A stretch of DNA of 64,000 bases. Source: Dacryopinax spathularia. Lineage: Eukaryota; Basidiomycota; Dacrymycetes; Dacrymycetales; Dacrymycetaceae. A model generated the notes under the pieces. It saw only the letters and a program-made list of their open reading frames with translations. It was not told the origin of the DNA and did no database searches. Numbering within the stretch: position 1 is the first letter of the stretch; every line of letters begins with the position of its first letter. Positions 1 through 11,384 of this stretch are shown here, in pieces. The stretch is taken from assembly GCA_037974965.1 (NCBI GenBank), contig JBBPFI010000001.1, positions 2,232,001 to 2,296,000 on the forward strand. The letters are read 5' to 3'. A program made the translations under genes and the position numbers.

Positions 1-723
1 GTCGTAGTCCGGTGCATGAGAAGTACGAACCGGACGAGGGGCCGGCGGCTTGGGCGGCCCGGTGGGGCGAACAGGCAAGGTAGGACGAACAGGAAGGGTG
101 GGCGCGGGTCGCACAGGCACTTTGGGTGAGTCCGGTGCAGGGCTGAGAGAGCTGCTGTGTTGACTAGGTGGTAATGCGAGAGAACGGGAGCGACTAGGGT
201 ATGGGGTTGAGGCAGCAGGCAAGTGGCGTGTAGGCCGGTCGGGCGTATGGCTGTTCTCAACTGTCGGAGTGGACGATCCAGACGAAGCAGTCCCATGGGA
301 GACATCCGGCGTGGATGTCTGAGCACGATCCGGCCGGCCGGCCGGAGGGCCGTTTGGGGATGGGTTGGCACTGCGAGAAGATGACTCGTACTCCTCGTAT
401 TCATGCTGACCATGCGGGCTCGAGTGGATGGACGTATGCTGAGAGCCGTGGGACTGGTCATCGCCGTCAACAGAAGGGGGACGGTGCGCATGTTCAGACT
501 GAGTAGGGGCGGATGTATGCGTAGCGGATGTATGCGTAGTAACAATGGGGAACAGCGGGATATCATCGTCCAGCGTGGACGGATCAGCCGCCGGAGCAAC
601 CATACGAGACGAAGCGGACGTTCTACCAGCCGTCCGTGTAAGCAGGTCGTCTTCGCCTTCCTCGTTATTCGTAGGCAGCGGGTTGCGTTTGGTTTGGCGA
701 GCACGAGAGCGGGTGTTAGGCAT
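1..723 (-). CDS. Partial Ser/Pro/Thr-rich protein, N-terminal 241 residues
   Basis: An open frame runs leftward without a stop from an ATG at 721-723 to the window edge, so the 3' part of the gene is missing. The predicted N terminus is basic (MPNTRSRARQTKRN), followed by an acidic patch (NNEEGEDD) and then a long stretch dominated by Ser, Pro, Thr, His and Arg, including a THTSA repeat and a PVRPTLPVRPT repeat close to the edge. This composition suggests a disordered N-terminal region of a larger protein, possibly nuclear because of the basic start, but no domain is visible. No intron was needed. I do not recognise the family. Confidence rests on the length of the uninterrupted frame and its biased but non-random composition. 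Confidence 0.5.
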   Translation of the reverse strand, partial: MPNTRSRARQTKRNPLPTNNEEGEDDLLTRTAGRTSASSRMVAPAADPSTLDDDIPLFPIVTTHTSATHTSAPTQSEHAHRPPSVDGDDQSHGSQHTSIHSSPHGQHEYEEYESSSRSANPSPNGPPAGRPDRAQTSTPDVSHGTASSGSSTPTVENSHTPDRPTRHLPAASTPYPSRSRSLALPPSQHSSSLSPAPDSPKVPVRPAPTLPVRPTLPVRPTGPPKPPAPRPVRTSHAPDYD

Positions 724-2890
724 GTTGTTTTCGATCGTTGGAATGACTGAGTGTGGGATTAACGGACGAACGTACGAACGTAAGTGCCAGCGGTAAAGAG
801 TCAAGCTATAGGACCGACGGATGAATGGACGAGGTCGTCGTCGAGCCGAATGATTGCAGGAGAAGAGGGGGAGAGAAAGAGGAGAGTAGAGGTAGTCCAT
901 TGTCGTAAAGGCGATGACTCAAAGTCCGCGGCTGACCAGACGCGCATGGGTTGGGCTGCACGTGATTCAGGGTCCATGAGGAGGTGCGCGTCACGAGCCA
1001 CTGGCACGGACTCGTCAGAGTCAACAAACGACCACAGATGGCATCGGAAGAAGACACCTCAACGAGGCAGACAGGCGAGCACGGTACGTCCATCCGTCCA
1101 TCCGTCAGGTCCATCGGTCTGTCTGTCCATCGCTGACGTTCGCGCATCAGGCATTGGTGAGCCGAGCAAAAGCGTTACGGGAGCGGATGGAGCGGAGGTA
1201 CAGAACGGGAGCGAGATCAAACAAGCTGTGACGGCTGTGACGGAGCTAATGGCGGTCTGTGTGGCGGTCTGAGAGCGATTGAGGAACTGACAGATGGCAG
1301 CTCGCTATGATGGAGGACCAAGAGGAGGCACGGCAACGAAGTGCGGAGCGAGAGGGCGAGCGACGGCCGCGTCGCGTAGACGCTGTGCTGCAGGGCTTGT
1401 TTGAACTGGTCGATGCGGTGAGTGTGACGGCCTGAGAAGACGAGACGGTCTAACGGTGCCCAGATGGTGCGAGAAAAGCGACAGGAGGGTGAGGAACTAG
1501 ACGAAAAGCCGGACAAAGGAAAGGGCCCCAAAACGTTGAGTCCTCGAAGCAAGGGTGGACAGGCGACGGTCAAGCAGCGCGAGCGATAGGCATGCACGGG
1601 GGGAAGCAGGGGGCGGAAGAGGACGGACGAGACGGACGAGCGAGCCATATGTAGCAATAGTAATAGTCACACTTATGCAGCCATGAACGCGGGCTAAGCG
1701 GGCGGCTGACCGAACGACCGGACGTACGGTCAGAGCACAAGGAAGGGGCGGAGGGAAGAGGAAAGAGAGGTGCGGCCTCGTAAGTCGCTGCCTTATGAGA
1801 GTGACGCATTCGTTCGCAACAAGTGTGTTTGTTTTCTATGTACATGGTAAATACGATGGAGCCTGAGTGGTACCGTACGACCAGATCTGGTTGTTCGGAG
1901 ACATGTTCAGCCAGATGTGGTCCGTCCGTTTGGACGGCTGGCAAAGAAGGGTGTGTGCGACCAGATATGGCTTATGAGGACCCCTAACAGGGCCATGCCG
2001 GTGCTGTCGCATAAACCCCCTGAAAGGGCGGTACGGCAGGGTGCCTAGGGTGCGGAACATCCGTCGGGCCAAGCCCTTTTCCCCTCTTCTCACCCTGGAC
2101 AATTCAATTTTCTTCACGTGGGAGGGAAATAAAAAGTGGGCTGATGCTTGTTCGGGGCGACCCTGATCGGGAATTACGGGCTTGCGGCGATTTCTTTTGA
2201 TCGCCGGTTTTGTCGAGAGCGAGGTTGTCGGCTTTTACTTCCCTGGTGCAGGGCAGGAGCTGCGCTTCGCAGCCCTGGACGTCAACGCTACTTGTTGGCA
2301 GACAGGTTGACTCGGAGGCGAGCTCGCTGTTTCCTGCAGTTGCCCGATATGGGAAGTGGATTGACGGTTATGGGGTGGGCCAGGGTTATGGACGCGACGG
2401 AATGCGGTGATGTCTGATAAGTCCTTTCATCGGCGATGATCAGGTCATCACCTCGCTCGCCCTTTTCGCCGGTCGTTCGCGACTGCAGCAAAGATCGCAT
2501 CGCCCTGTCGGATATTAATGGCTCAACGATCAATAACTTAACAAACGTCTTCGAGCCTCACCAACAAGTAGAGCAGAGGCCTACCGGTTATAAAGCCCAC
2601 ACACTTGACGCGTCGAAGATTCTTGGCAATTGAAGGCCCGATTGTGATCGCCCGATCGTCGGCCCGCGCCCTGGTTTGGAAAGCACGCGACGGAACGCAT
2701 ACATCGTACGATCGAGCGCATACATCCTCCTCCTCCTCGTTGCCGTCGTCGTCCCTCTCACTCTCCTCATCGTCCTCAACGTCTCATCGTCCGCGACGCT
2801 GCCCATCACATTCCACGCTCCGGCCTATTCTTGCACCATTACCGCTCAGCCAGACCGAGAGGCAGTATACCAAGTCCCGTCCATCTCGAC
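724..2890. other. Intergenic stretch, no gene recognised
   Basis: About 2.2 kb between two divergent genes. Several overlapping frames are open on both strands but they are low-complexity and lack plausible splice structure. Short tandem words occur (gaacgta around 770, and tccatccg/tctgtctg around 1086-1130). It probably contains the promoters of the flanking genes. Confidence 0.4.
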
Positions 2891-4799
2891 ATGCCACCCG
2901 AGCCCGCCCGCCAGAAAGTGGCCATAATCGGCTCGGGCCTCGCAGGCCTCACCACCGCCCATCTCCTCCATTCCCACCCAAGCAAAGCCTACGAAGTCCA
3001 CATCTTCGAGCAGGTGCGACCCCGCCACCTCCTCCAACCCCACCCCCATTGCCTCTCCTTCCTTACGTTCCCTTTTCCCTCTCGCTGGAACGGGAGCTGA
3101 CCAAAGAGCAGGCAGAAGAAATAGGGATGGACTCCGCTTCTGTCCTCCTTCCTATCCTCGTCACCGGCCCAGAGGAAGGCAGGAAGCCCAGGAGTGAGAT
3201 GATGCATATCGACGTCCCTATGCGTTCTTTTCAGGGAGGGTACTATGCGCGCTTGATGAGGCTGTATGAGAGTTTGGGACTCAAGCCAGAGGCGAGGGAT
3301 TTCAGTTATTCCTTTTCCTACTTGCCTCTCTCTGTTCTCCGGTCGAAGGAGGCCGAGCTGGGGAAAGGAGAGAAGAGCGAGAACGCACTGAAGGCAAAGC
3401 CGCAGACAAGATTGCTGCATAACGGCTCCAACGGCCGGCGAGGTCTCTCCCTCCCTTCCTACCTCGCCCTCCCCCGCCCGAAATCCTGGACATCCCCAGA
3501 CGAGCTACCCAAATGCCTTCGCCTAGCAACGTTCAACCTCTCCACCCACCTCACGACCTGTCTCTGGCTCTTGCTGCTGAACGTCTACGTCCTCCTTCTC
3601 TCTTTTCCCCTGTTCCGCCCGGCTCCGCAGACGACCTTGGCGGAATGGTCCGCCCAGTCTAGGCCGAGTGGTTGGCTGGCACGGTGTTTGGGGGCGGACG
3701 AGCGGTGGGATAGGATGATGCATGAAGTGCTTGTTCCGCTTTTTTCGGCTGTGTGCACTTGTTCGGTGGGGGAGGTGTGGGCCTACCCGGCGGAGGAGAT
3801 CCTCGGTGCGCCTCTCTCTTTCTTCCATTCCATTCCGCTGATGGCTGATACATTTTCTTTTCTCCGGCAGAGTATATCTACCTTACAATCGGGACGCACC
3901 ACTACACCCTCCCCGGCGGCTCAGCCTCCGTAATCAGCGCAATAACCCACTCAATCCCAAAACGCCAGATCCACCTCTCCTGGCCCGTTAGTCGGCTAGA
4001 GCGGGACACTGAGACGGGGCTCGTGAGCGTGTGCAGCGGCGAGGGGAAAAGGGAAGAAGGGTTTGGGCATGTGGTTCTGGCTACTCAGGCGGGGTGTACG
4101 GCCGATTTGCTCGATACGCTTCTTTCCTCCTCCTCGAAGGCAGCACAAACGCCAAGCCAAGCAGGAGAAGAGGGAGAACAAGATGGCACGGAGGCGCTGA
4201 GAGCGCTACGCGACTGCGCCCGGCTCATCCCCCACTCCGAAGCAGAAGTGGTCACCCATTCCTTCGCCCCCATCCTCCCCCCCAACCCAGGCGATAGGAG
4301 AGACCTCGACCTCGTCTCATTCTCTTATTCACCCCCTTCCTCCTCCTCTTCCTCCAACTCTCCCCAGGGCCGGGAAGCGGCGGAGTACCCGATTCAGGCG
4401 ACCCACCTGATCCCCCTCCCCGCCCATACCCACCCGAGCCAGAAAGCGATCTTCCAGACGACGAACCCTCTCCCTCTTCCTGGCCTTTCGATACCCCAGA
4501 ACGAAATTATCAGCAGAACGCGCTTCCAGCGCGCCTTGGTCAGCGTGCGAGGAAAGAAGAGGGTAGAACGCGATCTGCTGCGGGTCGAGCGGAGTAGGGG
4601 CGGGAAGAGGGTTGTAGGACTGGGGTGGGCGCAGGGTGCGAGAGTTGGGGGGAAAAGGGAGAGGGAGGGGGAGGGGCAGGGGGAGGGAGCGGGGGTATGG
4701 GTCGTGGGGAGTTGGGCGGGGGGTGGGATCCCCTTGCTTGAAGGGTGTGTGAGGAGCGCGGAGGGCGTTGTGGGAGGTATACTAGAACAAGTACAATAA
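2891..4799 (+). CDS. FAD-dependent amine-oxidase-like oxidoreductase
   Basis: Three exons (2891-3013, 3112-3805, 3871-4799) give 581 residues. The N terminus carries a Rossmann dinucleotide-binding motif, VAIIGSGLAGLTTAHLL (G14-x-G16-x-x-G19), followed by an acidic beta-strand end (EVHIFEQ) that would hold the FAD ribose. The conserved GMDSAS and IDVPMRSFQGGYY stretches after the first intron are what I associate with the fungal branch of the COG2907-type NAD/FAD-binding proteins. A hydrophobic segment near residue 185 (LWLLLLNVYVLLLSF) may be membrane-associated. The C terminus has a glycine-rich GSWAGGGIPLLEGCVRSAE, typical of the second FAD contact. The frame is open upstream to about 2605 but the ATG at 2891 directly precedes the Rossmann fold. 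The substrate is unknown. A SAM methyltransferase follows on the same strand; in bacteria and fungi such oxidoreductases often sit next to fatty-acid-modifying methyltransferases, so a lipid role is an inference. Confidence 0.8.
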
Positions 4800-5260
4800 A
4801 AATGTAACTTGTAATTATCGTACCGTGCTAGCCAGCTGCTAAGTAGTAAGTACCGCAGTAGTCAGTAAACTGGAGAAGTAGGGGTCGATTAGACCACTTT
4901 ACTAGGGAAGCATGCGATGATCGCCGATCCCTCGCTCGTCGCTGATCCGGGCCGAGCCCGACGCCTCGGACACGACGCCCGTCCACCTCATCTCACGCGG
5001 AGGGCGCATGATCGCCCACCTCCTCCTCCTTACTACTGGCACCGTCGTCCTCGATTGCTCTAGGTTGACGGCGGTGTCGACGGCCTTCGTACTTGGTTGC
5101 CAGTTGATTGCGCAGCTATACTGTTCTGCCTATTGATTTAGGCCGGGTTATCTGATAAACCCCCTCACGATCTCGGCCTCCCTACTCGACCCGCCTAATC
5201 CCATCCCAAGTCGACCACACCCACACGCCCCGCAAGAGCGCACCAAGCAGGAGGAGGACG
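4800..5260. other. Intergenic, terminator/promoter between co-directional genes
   Basis: 461 bp between the amine-oxidase-like gene and the methyltransferase. It starts with an A/T-rich stretch (caataaaaatg at 4794-4804) that could serve as a poly(A) signal. No ORF or repeat of note was seen. Confidence 0.35.
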
Positions 5261-6843
5261 ATGCCGGCCCACTACATCCTAGGCATCCACACCACCCTCC
5301 TCCGCCTCGCCCTCCTCCGCCTCCTAACAGCCTACGGACTCCTAGCCGTCCTCACTTCCTCCCCCAAACCAGACCCGCTCACACTCCGCTATCTCACCCT
5401 CCTCGCCCTCCTCTCCTCACCCACGCTCTCCCTACTCCATCCGCTTACACTCCCAGCTCTGCTCCCTCCGCACTTTATGCCCAAACCGCTTAGGCTGCTA
5501 TCCTGCTTGGTAGCTTGCCTTTTGGCTTGGAGGCCTTACTTGCCGGAACCGTATGGGCTGTTTCATTTACCGCTGAATGAAGGAGAGGCCGAGTGGGGGA
5601 ATATGGGTCTTTGGGAGCCTGGGTCTGTGGAGGTTGACGACGACGACAGAGGAGGAGGAGGAGGGAGGGGAGGGGGGTTCGAGCGAGCAGGGGAGAGGTT
5701 GGCACTGAGGGTTATCGAGGCTGGGAGATGTAAGAAAGGCGGCAGAGTGCTCGGTGCGTCTCCCCCCCCCCCCCCCTCCCTCTCTCTATTACCTACCCCT
5801 TCCCTGCCCCCGGTCAGGTGGGGTAGGACAAGGAACAAGACAAGAATGTAGGTGTGCTGATGCGCGTAATAGATGTAGGACACGGGACGGGCGACTCCCT
5901 CCTCCTCCACCTTACCCACCCTTCCGTCCCGCGCCCCTCATTACTAGCAGGGCTGACGTCTCTCCCGTCACATCATTCTCACACGAAAGAACGTTGTTTA
6001 AGGACCTACGAACGTCCCTCCGGCGCGCGCCCTACTCTACGCCTCTTCCTGGGTGACGCGATCTCCCGCCCGCCCGCTTTCTCCTCTCCGTCACAGTGGG
6101 GCCAGACGAGGACATACACCGCCGACGGGAAGGACAAGGAGCCCGACCGAGGGCAGAGCATGAGGATGTACGAGCGGGTAAGGCGCTGGATATGGAGTTG
6201 TGGAGGCACCTCGCGAAAACACACCCATCCGCTCTACTGGGACTCCAGTTTCCCCCCATTCAGCACGATCCTCTCAACCGACTCGGCGTACCACTACTTC
6301 CCCCGCTCCCTCTTCTTCCAACAAGCCTTTCGCCGACTCCAGCCTGGTGGAACTTTAGCGCTGGGGGACGTGATTTTCAGACCTGTGGGGGAAGTGGGGC
6401 TTTGGAGGGCGGTGGTGAGGGAGGGGTTGGCGCTGGGGATGGGGGTGCCGCTGGGGAATTTGGTGGGGGTGGGGGAGTATAGGCGGGAACTGGGGAGGGT
6501 GGGGTTTGAGGATGTCCGGGTTGAGGACATAACACAGCAAGTGTTTCCCCCCTTTATCCGGTATCTCGAGAGCCTCGGCGAGCGAGCGCGAGGCTCCGGA
6601 GCTGCGAAGGGGAAGGCGGCGGAGCGAGGTGATGCGGGGAAATGGAAGGTGTTTGCGAGGGTTGTGAGGCTTTGGTGGGAAGCAGGGGCGAGGTTCGTGA
6701 TCGTCTCTGCGCGCAAGCCGGGGTGTGTTGCGCAGGGACAGGGACAGGGAGCGGGGGAAGGGGGGGAGGGGAGGGCGAGGGGTTGGAGGGCTGAGGTTGG
6801 GAGAGGGGAGACGGATACTGATGGGGAGGGGGAGGGAGATTGA
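5261..6843 (+). CDS. Membrane-anchored SAM-dependent methyltransferase
   Basis: Two exons (5261-5753, 5873-6843) give 487 residues. The first 95 residues are strongly hydrophobic, with two or three probable membrane segments. The methyltransferase motif I is rebuilt exactly at the splice junction: GGRVL|DVGHGTGDS. Later motifs include FLGDA and ILSTDSAYHYFPRSLFFQQAFRRLQPGG, the motif IV to V region of class I methyltransferases. The second half ends in a Gly/Glu-rich tail. The 119-nt intron holds a run of C residues (5762-5776) and a consensus branch site (gctgat) just before the acceptor at 5872. The pairing with the preceding flavoprotein, 461 bp upstream and co-directional, suggests a shared pathway. 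The acceptor (lipid, quinone or small molecule) cannot be told from the sequence. Confidence 0.75.
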
Positions 6844-7309
6844 TGCCCTATGGGAAGATGGCCTGTGAATTTGTGTGAGGGCGTGCGAGACTGGGATGTC
6901 ATCTCGCGCTGGGTCACCGGCATACCGTGTCGATCATTGAAGCTGCGGGAAGGAGGGCCGTTTCGAGCCTGCTTAGTGGTTCTGAAAGACTTGGACGGTC
7001 GCGCGCGGTTCGTATATGCGCCCTTTTTTTCTTGGGCCGTGCGAGTGTGAGGCGAGAGGTTGGGATGATGGGTTGCGAGGAGTGTTATTTATGGTAATAT
7101 AACTGGTATTAACCGATCCTTCCCTGAATACACTCCTCACAAGGGGATCGGAAGAGCAAGGTATGATGACAATCCAAACGTATCACGTCACAGCTCGTAA
7201 ACGTTCGTAAGAGCATTATCAACATTATCAGAAGCAGAGGAAGACGGAAAAGAGCATCGCTGTCCAGTCGACCGTCATAGGTCGGACTGGCGGTGGTTAG
7301 GGGAGCAGA
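6844..7309. other. Intergenic between convergent genes
   Basis: 466 bp separating the 3' ends of two convergent genes. No gene seen. It includes an A/T-rich stretch around 7081-7110 that could hold polyadenylation signals. Confidence 0.35.
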
Positions 7310-8138
7310 CTAGTACTGGCCGGGTGCGCTGCCGGTCTGAGTGCCGTAGCCCGGTGCTCCAGCGCCCGCAGCGCCGACAGGTGCCCCGCCGGCGCCGTGA
7401 GCACCAGCACCAGCACCACCAGTGCCGGGTGCTCCGACCCCAGCTCCGGTACCGGCGCCTGTACCGGCGCCAGTAGCGCTCGCTGCGGCAGCCTGGAGTT
7501 CTTCTCTCTTCTGTCCACGGATTTGCTATTCTCACGTCAGCACCATCCTCACCCACACATCCACCGCTCCGACGCAAAAACAGAAGAAAGAGATACATAC
7601 GTCATTCTGCGCCTTCCTCTGCTCCAACTCCTCCAGCTGCCTCTTCCTAGCCGCAACCTCCTGCTCGACCTGCGCATGCTGCTGCGCCTTCATGTCGACC
7701 TGCTTGGCCGTCGTTTGGAGCGTGGAGGCCGCTTGGTCGTGTGCGTGCTGGGCGGATTCGAGCTTTGAGGCGGTTTTGTGCTCTGTTTTGACGGCTTTTT
7801 CTTGTGCGTGGTGGGCTTTGTCCACTGCCTGCGGGGTCGATGCGTCAGCTCACGGCCTATCATTCTCCCTCCCTCCCGTGACGGTCGATTTCTCCTCCAG
7901 TCGAGGATGTCACACAGAGAGCGGAGGTGGGCAGCCTGGGGAGAGAGGAGCGGGTGTGTGCGCGCACCTTTGCCGCATGACTCTCCGACTTCTCAGCATG
8001 CTTGATATCCTTCAACGCATGATCGATCGCCTTAGCCTCAGCCTTCTCTTCGTGCTGCATGATCTTCTCCAGCTTCTTAGCTTCCGGGGGGAGGTTCGAG
8101 GCGGGGTCGTTGGAGTTCGAAGAACTGAAGAGTCCCAT
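7310..8138 (-). CDS. Small coiled-coil protein with Gly/Ala-rich tail
   Basis: Three exons on the minus strand (8138-7968, 7828-7601, 7525-7310) give 204 residues. Residues 15-135 are highly charged and rich in Lys, Glu, Ala, Gln and His with heptad character (for example KKLEKIMQHEEKAEAKAID and VEQEVAARKRQLEELEQRK), predicting one long coiled coil. The last 65 residues are a low-complexity Gly/Ala/Pro tail (GTGAGTGAGVGAPG). Similar MGLFSS...coiled-coil proteins are, to my knowledge, widely conserved but uncharacterised in filamentous fungi and basidiomycetes. Exon junctions are phase 0 and the donors are GTGCGC and GTATGT. No catalytic motif is present. A structural or histone-H1-like role would be a guess. 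Confidence 0.72.
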
Positions 8139-8707
8139 GATTGCTCTTAGAGTATCTGGTTTGGTTGGTTGGTTGCTTGGTTCTTGGGTGCTTGATAGGG
8201 TGAGTGGTAGGCTGTGGGAGAGTGTGGTATTCAGTTGGTCGCGTTGGTTAGAGGGGGTTCTTTGATGCAACCCCCGGCAACAGAGGGCCCGCTCAAAGCA
8301 GTTATATACCGCTCCCTCCTGTGCACCGAACGAACATCATCCGCATTCCAATCCGCACCTCATCACTCCGTCTCAGCCAATACGGTTACATGCTGCCTTT
8401 CCTCTAAGAAGCCATGAGCGGGAGATTAGGGATCGGGTTGTGATGAGCGCTTGTGGTGCGGATAGGGGTTTGGGAGAGTGATGACGTCGGGTTACGTACG
8501 TGGCTGAAAAGGACCCTGCGGGGTCGGATTTGATGGGTGATGGAGGTCACGTGCCCAAAGATTTCACTTGTATCACGCCTCTCGACAGAAATAGCAGTGC
8601 ACTCGAGCAGTGTGGAAATAACGGGTAGATTCGGAATACACACGCTACAACGATGGAGAAACTAGAGAGTGTGAAATCCTGCTGGGTGTCGTTCCAAGCG
8701 CGTTCCC
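8139..8707. promoter_or_regulatory. Upstream region of the coiled-coil gene
   Basis: 569 bp between the start of the coiled-coil gene and the 3' end of the peroxidase gene. On the minus strand it should carry the promoter of the coiled-coil gene. No clear TATA box or repeat was found. Confidence 0.35.
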
Positions 8708-10225
8708 CTAGGACGTCTCCGTTATAGCCAACAACGGACATCCAAAGTTGCCAAAGATCGGGTTGAGGTTCGTGAGTATCCAATTGACCAACTCAATCGG
8801 CAACGACGCTTGATCTGTACCCAGCAGTCAGCTCATCTTCCAAGAATCAATCCCAAAGAAACGCAAAAGAGTACATGGCAGAAAAGGAGAGAGGAGAGAC
8901 GGGGACGGACGCACCAGGGATATTCTCCGTCGCGGCCTGATACAACAAACACAACACGTCCTCCGTCGTCTCCGGCTCCCAGACCCCTCCAGAAATATGC
9001 GGGTCCAAATCCAGCGGAACGAAATTCCCCACCCCCACATTCCCGCCAAACAGCTTCGGGTAAGCGAGGTACATGCTCAGGATCTGTTCGGCGATATCAC
9101 CTAGCGTATAAGCTGGTACCCGATTATACCAGTTCTCGGGGAACCGTTCGGGTTGGTGGGAGTAGGTGCCGTCGCCGTTGTCTACCGCGCCGAAGAAGGT
9201 GCTGATCGTTGATTTGTCGGGGATGGAGCCGGTAGCGCTGTTGGGGAATATCTCGTATAGGAAGCTAGCTGCGCCATAGAGATGCAGCTCCTTAGGCGGG
9301 AAATAGAGGTTGGGGTTCTCGGCTACGGACTGGTCGTACCGCTGCGAACGGTAGAGCGAGAGACCGGCGAAGTCGTATAATGGTGCGGAGGCGGATGAGG
9401 TCGACGAGACGGTGGAGGTCATCATACTGAAGAGGGTGCCGTTGAACGTGTGGGAGTCGTAGTTTGAGGTCGGGAGGTAGAAGTCACTTCGCGTGAGGGA
9501 GGTGTCGGATTCGAAGCTGCGACCGAGCGTCAGAGTGTCTCAACAAGCTGAAGAACTCCTGCAAGTGTGGCGAGAAAAGGGACGAGGAGAAGGAGAACGA
9601 GGGGAGGGGAGGGGACGTACGTGCCATGCGTGTTTAACCCCCCCTCAGCGCCCAACAAGCCGCCATCAATAGAGGTCAAATTCGTCGCGTCCCCTCCGAT
9701 GGACAGCTTGCCCGTCACAAGATCGCCATCGAGCGCAACGCCTATAGTGGCGAGGAACACTGCCAGGTCCCAGCCCATCTACGCTCCTATCAGCGGCCAT
9801 CCTCCTCACGGGAATAGAGGGAAAGAGAGAAAGGAAAAGCGAACATTATAAGCATTCTGCACCCCAGCCACAATCTCCTCCCACGTCGTCACCCCGTCCC
9901 TGCTCAAAAACCCATGGTTCGCCAATGCGTTCAACCCAGGACAAGGACCTCTATACGCTCCCGCGGGAGGATCCTGGTACTCGTGTGCCGTGTCCCCGGG
10001 GGCGGGTACTTGGACGCCGCCGACGCCGAGGCCGGAGAGTCCGTTTAGCTGGGCGCCAGTGTACGGGTATAGAGGGGAGTAGGGGGCGGCGGCGCGCGTG
10101 GATTCACGGTACGAGGAGCGGGCTTCTTCGGAAGGGAGGATGACTAGGCCGGAGGGGGACTTGCGGCCTAGATGGGGGTAGGCGAGTGCGCATGGGAGGA
10201 CGAGAAGGAGGGAGAGGGCGAGCAT
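8708..10225 (-). CDS. Secreted heme-thiolate peroxidase (chloroperoxidase/UPO family)
   Basis: Four exons (10225-9845, 9778-9621, 9516-8915, 8814-8708) give 415 residues. A signal peptide (MLALSLLLVLPCALA) precedes the peroxidase. The proximal heme-thiolate motif PCPGLNALANHGFL places the axial ligand at Cys95. The distal acid-base motif seen as EHD or EGD in the family appears here as E182-S-D184, followed by the S-x-x-R-x-D-x-Y block. Length and motif order fit the long secreted unspecific peroxygenases and chloroperoxidases that use H2O2 to halogenate or hydroxylate organic substrates outside the cell. Intron 1 has the donor GTTCGC. No halide-specific residue can be called from sequence. 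It is separated from the flavin halogenase-like gene at 17.8 kb by five unrelated genes, so a joint pathway is unlikely. Confidence 0.88.
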
Positions 10226-11384
10226 GTTGTGTTGCGGGATGGACGGGGCAGAGGCGGCAGGGCCGTAGGTCTGTCCCTGTGACCTACGGCTCTGGATTTA
10301 TACCCACAGGGGAGAAAAGTTGTTACACCGGCAACAACCGCATCCATACGCGCCGCAACAAATCGCGTCTCAAAAGAGGTTCGCGAACCCAAAGTAGCGG
10401 TGGAGCGCCGTCATTTACACATGCAAGGACAACTTTCAGAAGGCAAGGGTAAAAGAGTCTAGAGGCGGGACCGCAGAAGCTGGGCCCTTTTAGGGGTAGG
10501 TAGGCGGGGTCGAGGGCGATTGGGTCGTCGACGGCGGCCGTGTGGTAGTGGACGAGAAATACTGGAGGGTGTCGGACCACCGGTAGGCGTCGGTTGGAAA
10601 AACCAGAAGAGAGGACGCGGCGGTGTAGATCCCCATTATAGGCAATCCAGAAAGTAGGCGAGCGGCGTGGGCTAGCCAGAAGAAGAGAAGAAGCGAGCCA
10701 TTGTTGACGAGTCCGGCAAAGACGCCCAGAAGTTCTGCTTCTAGCCGTTCAAAGACGAGCTATTATCAGATTGCCAGCGTTCAGAGGTGTTGCCAGCGAG
10801 CGCTGTGGGACAGATCGTGGATGATTATGACGCAGCAGAAGCGCTACTGCGAGTGCCTCAGCGTCATCTAAGCATGCGCTTTTAGCCAGATGGTTGACGA
10901 TGTTAACCGGAGAGTACGAGATCCAGCAGGAGCAGGAGCATAACCGGAGAACATCGTTCAGAGATTGACAACAGCCTTCAGTGCGTCATCTCTGGCCAGG
11001 AAGAACGCCAGGTTGCCCATGCAGACAAGGATAAACGATACAGAAAGACCAGAAGACGCACTTACAATGCAGCGCACATGAACGTCGAGAAGAGAAAGAC
11101 GAACCCCGCGGGAGACGCTGACAGAGACGCGACGCGTCGCCATTCATTCCTTCTGTCCTTCTGCATCGCCACGATCATTCCTGGTGCAAAAGGCGCGTCT
11201 TTGTGCTCTGTTCACCGAGTTGTTGAAGACGGACAATGCGCGACCGAGGGCATTAGATGACAGTTGCTGATAGTGCCGTACGTCTCTTTGTTCTTTGAAG
11301 TGGAAGGTCTGAGATGTTAACGCGCGCCGGCGGATGCAGGAAGTGCCAGACTGCTGCCTTGATATACCCATCCCGATACCCACC
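10226..11384. promoter_or_regulatory. Divergent intergenic region, peroxidase and sugar kinase promoters
   Basis: 1159 bp between two divergently transcribed genes. Short imperfect direct repeats built on cgttcagag and ttgccagcg lie around 10770-10970. No coding signal was found on either strand. Confidence 0.4.

Noticed and set aside
1217-2117. Several minus-strand ORFs in the first 2.2 kb
   Set aside because: Low-complexity composition and overlapping frames without domains or splice sites.
2605-3933. A long open frame starting at 2605 over the amine-oxidase-like gene
   Set aside because: Its first 500 bases are in the wrong frame for the Rossmann motif; splicing 3014-3111 gives the conserved protein.
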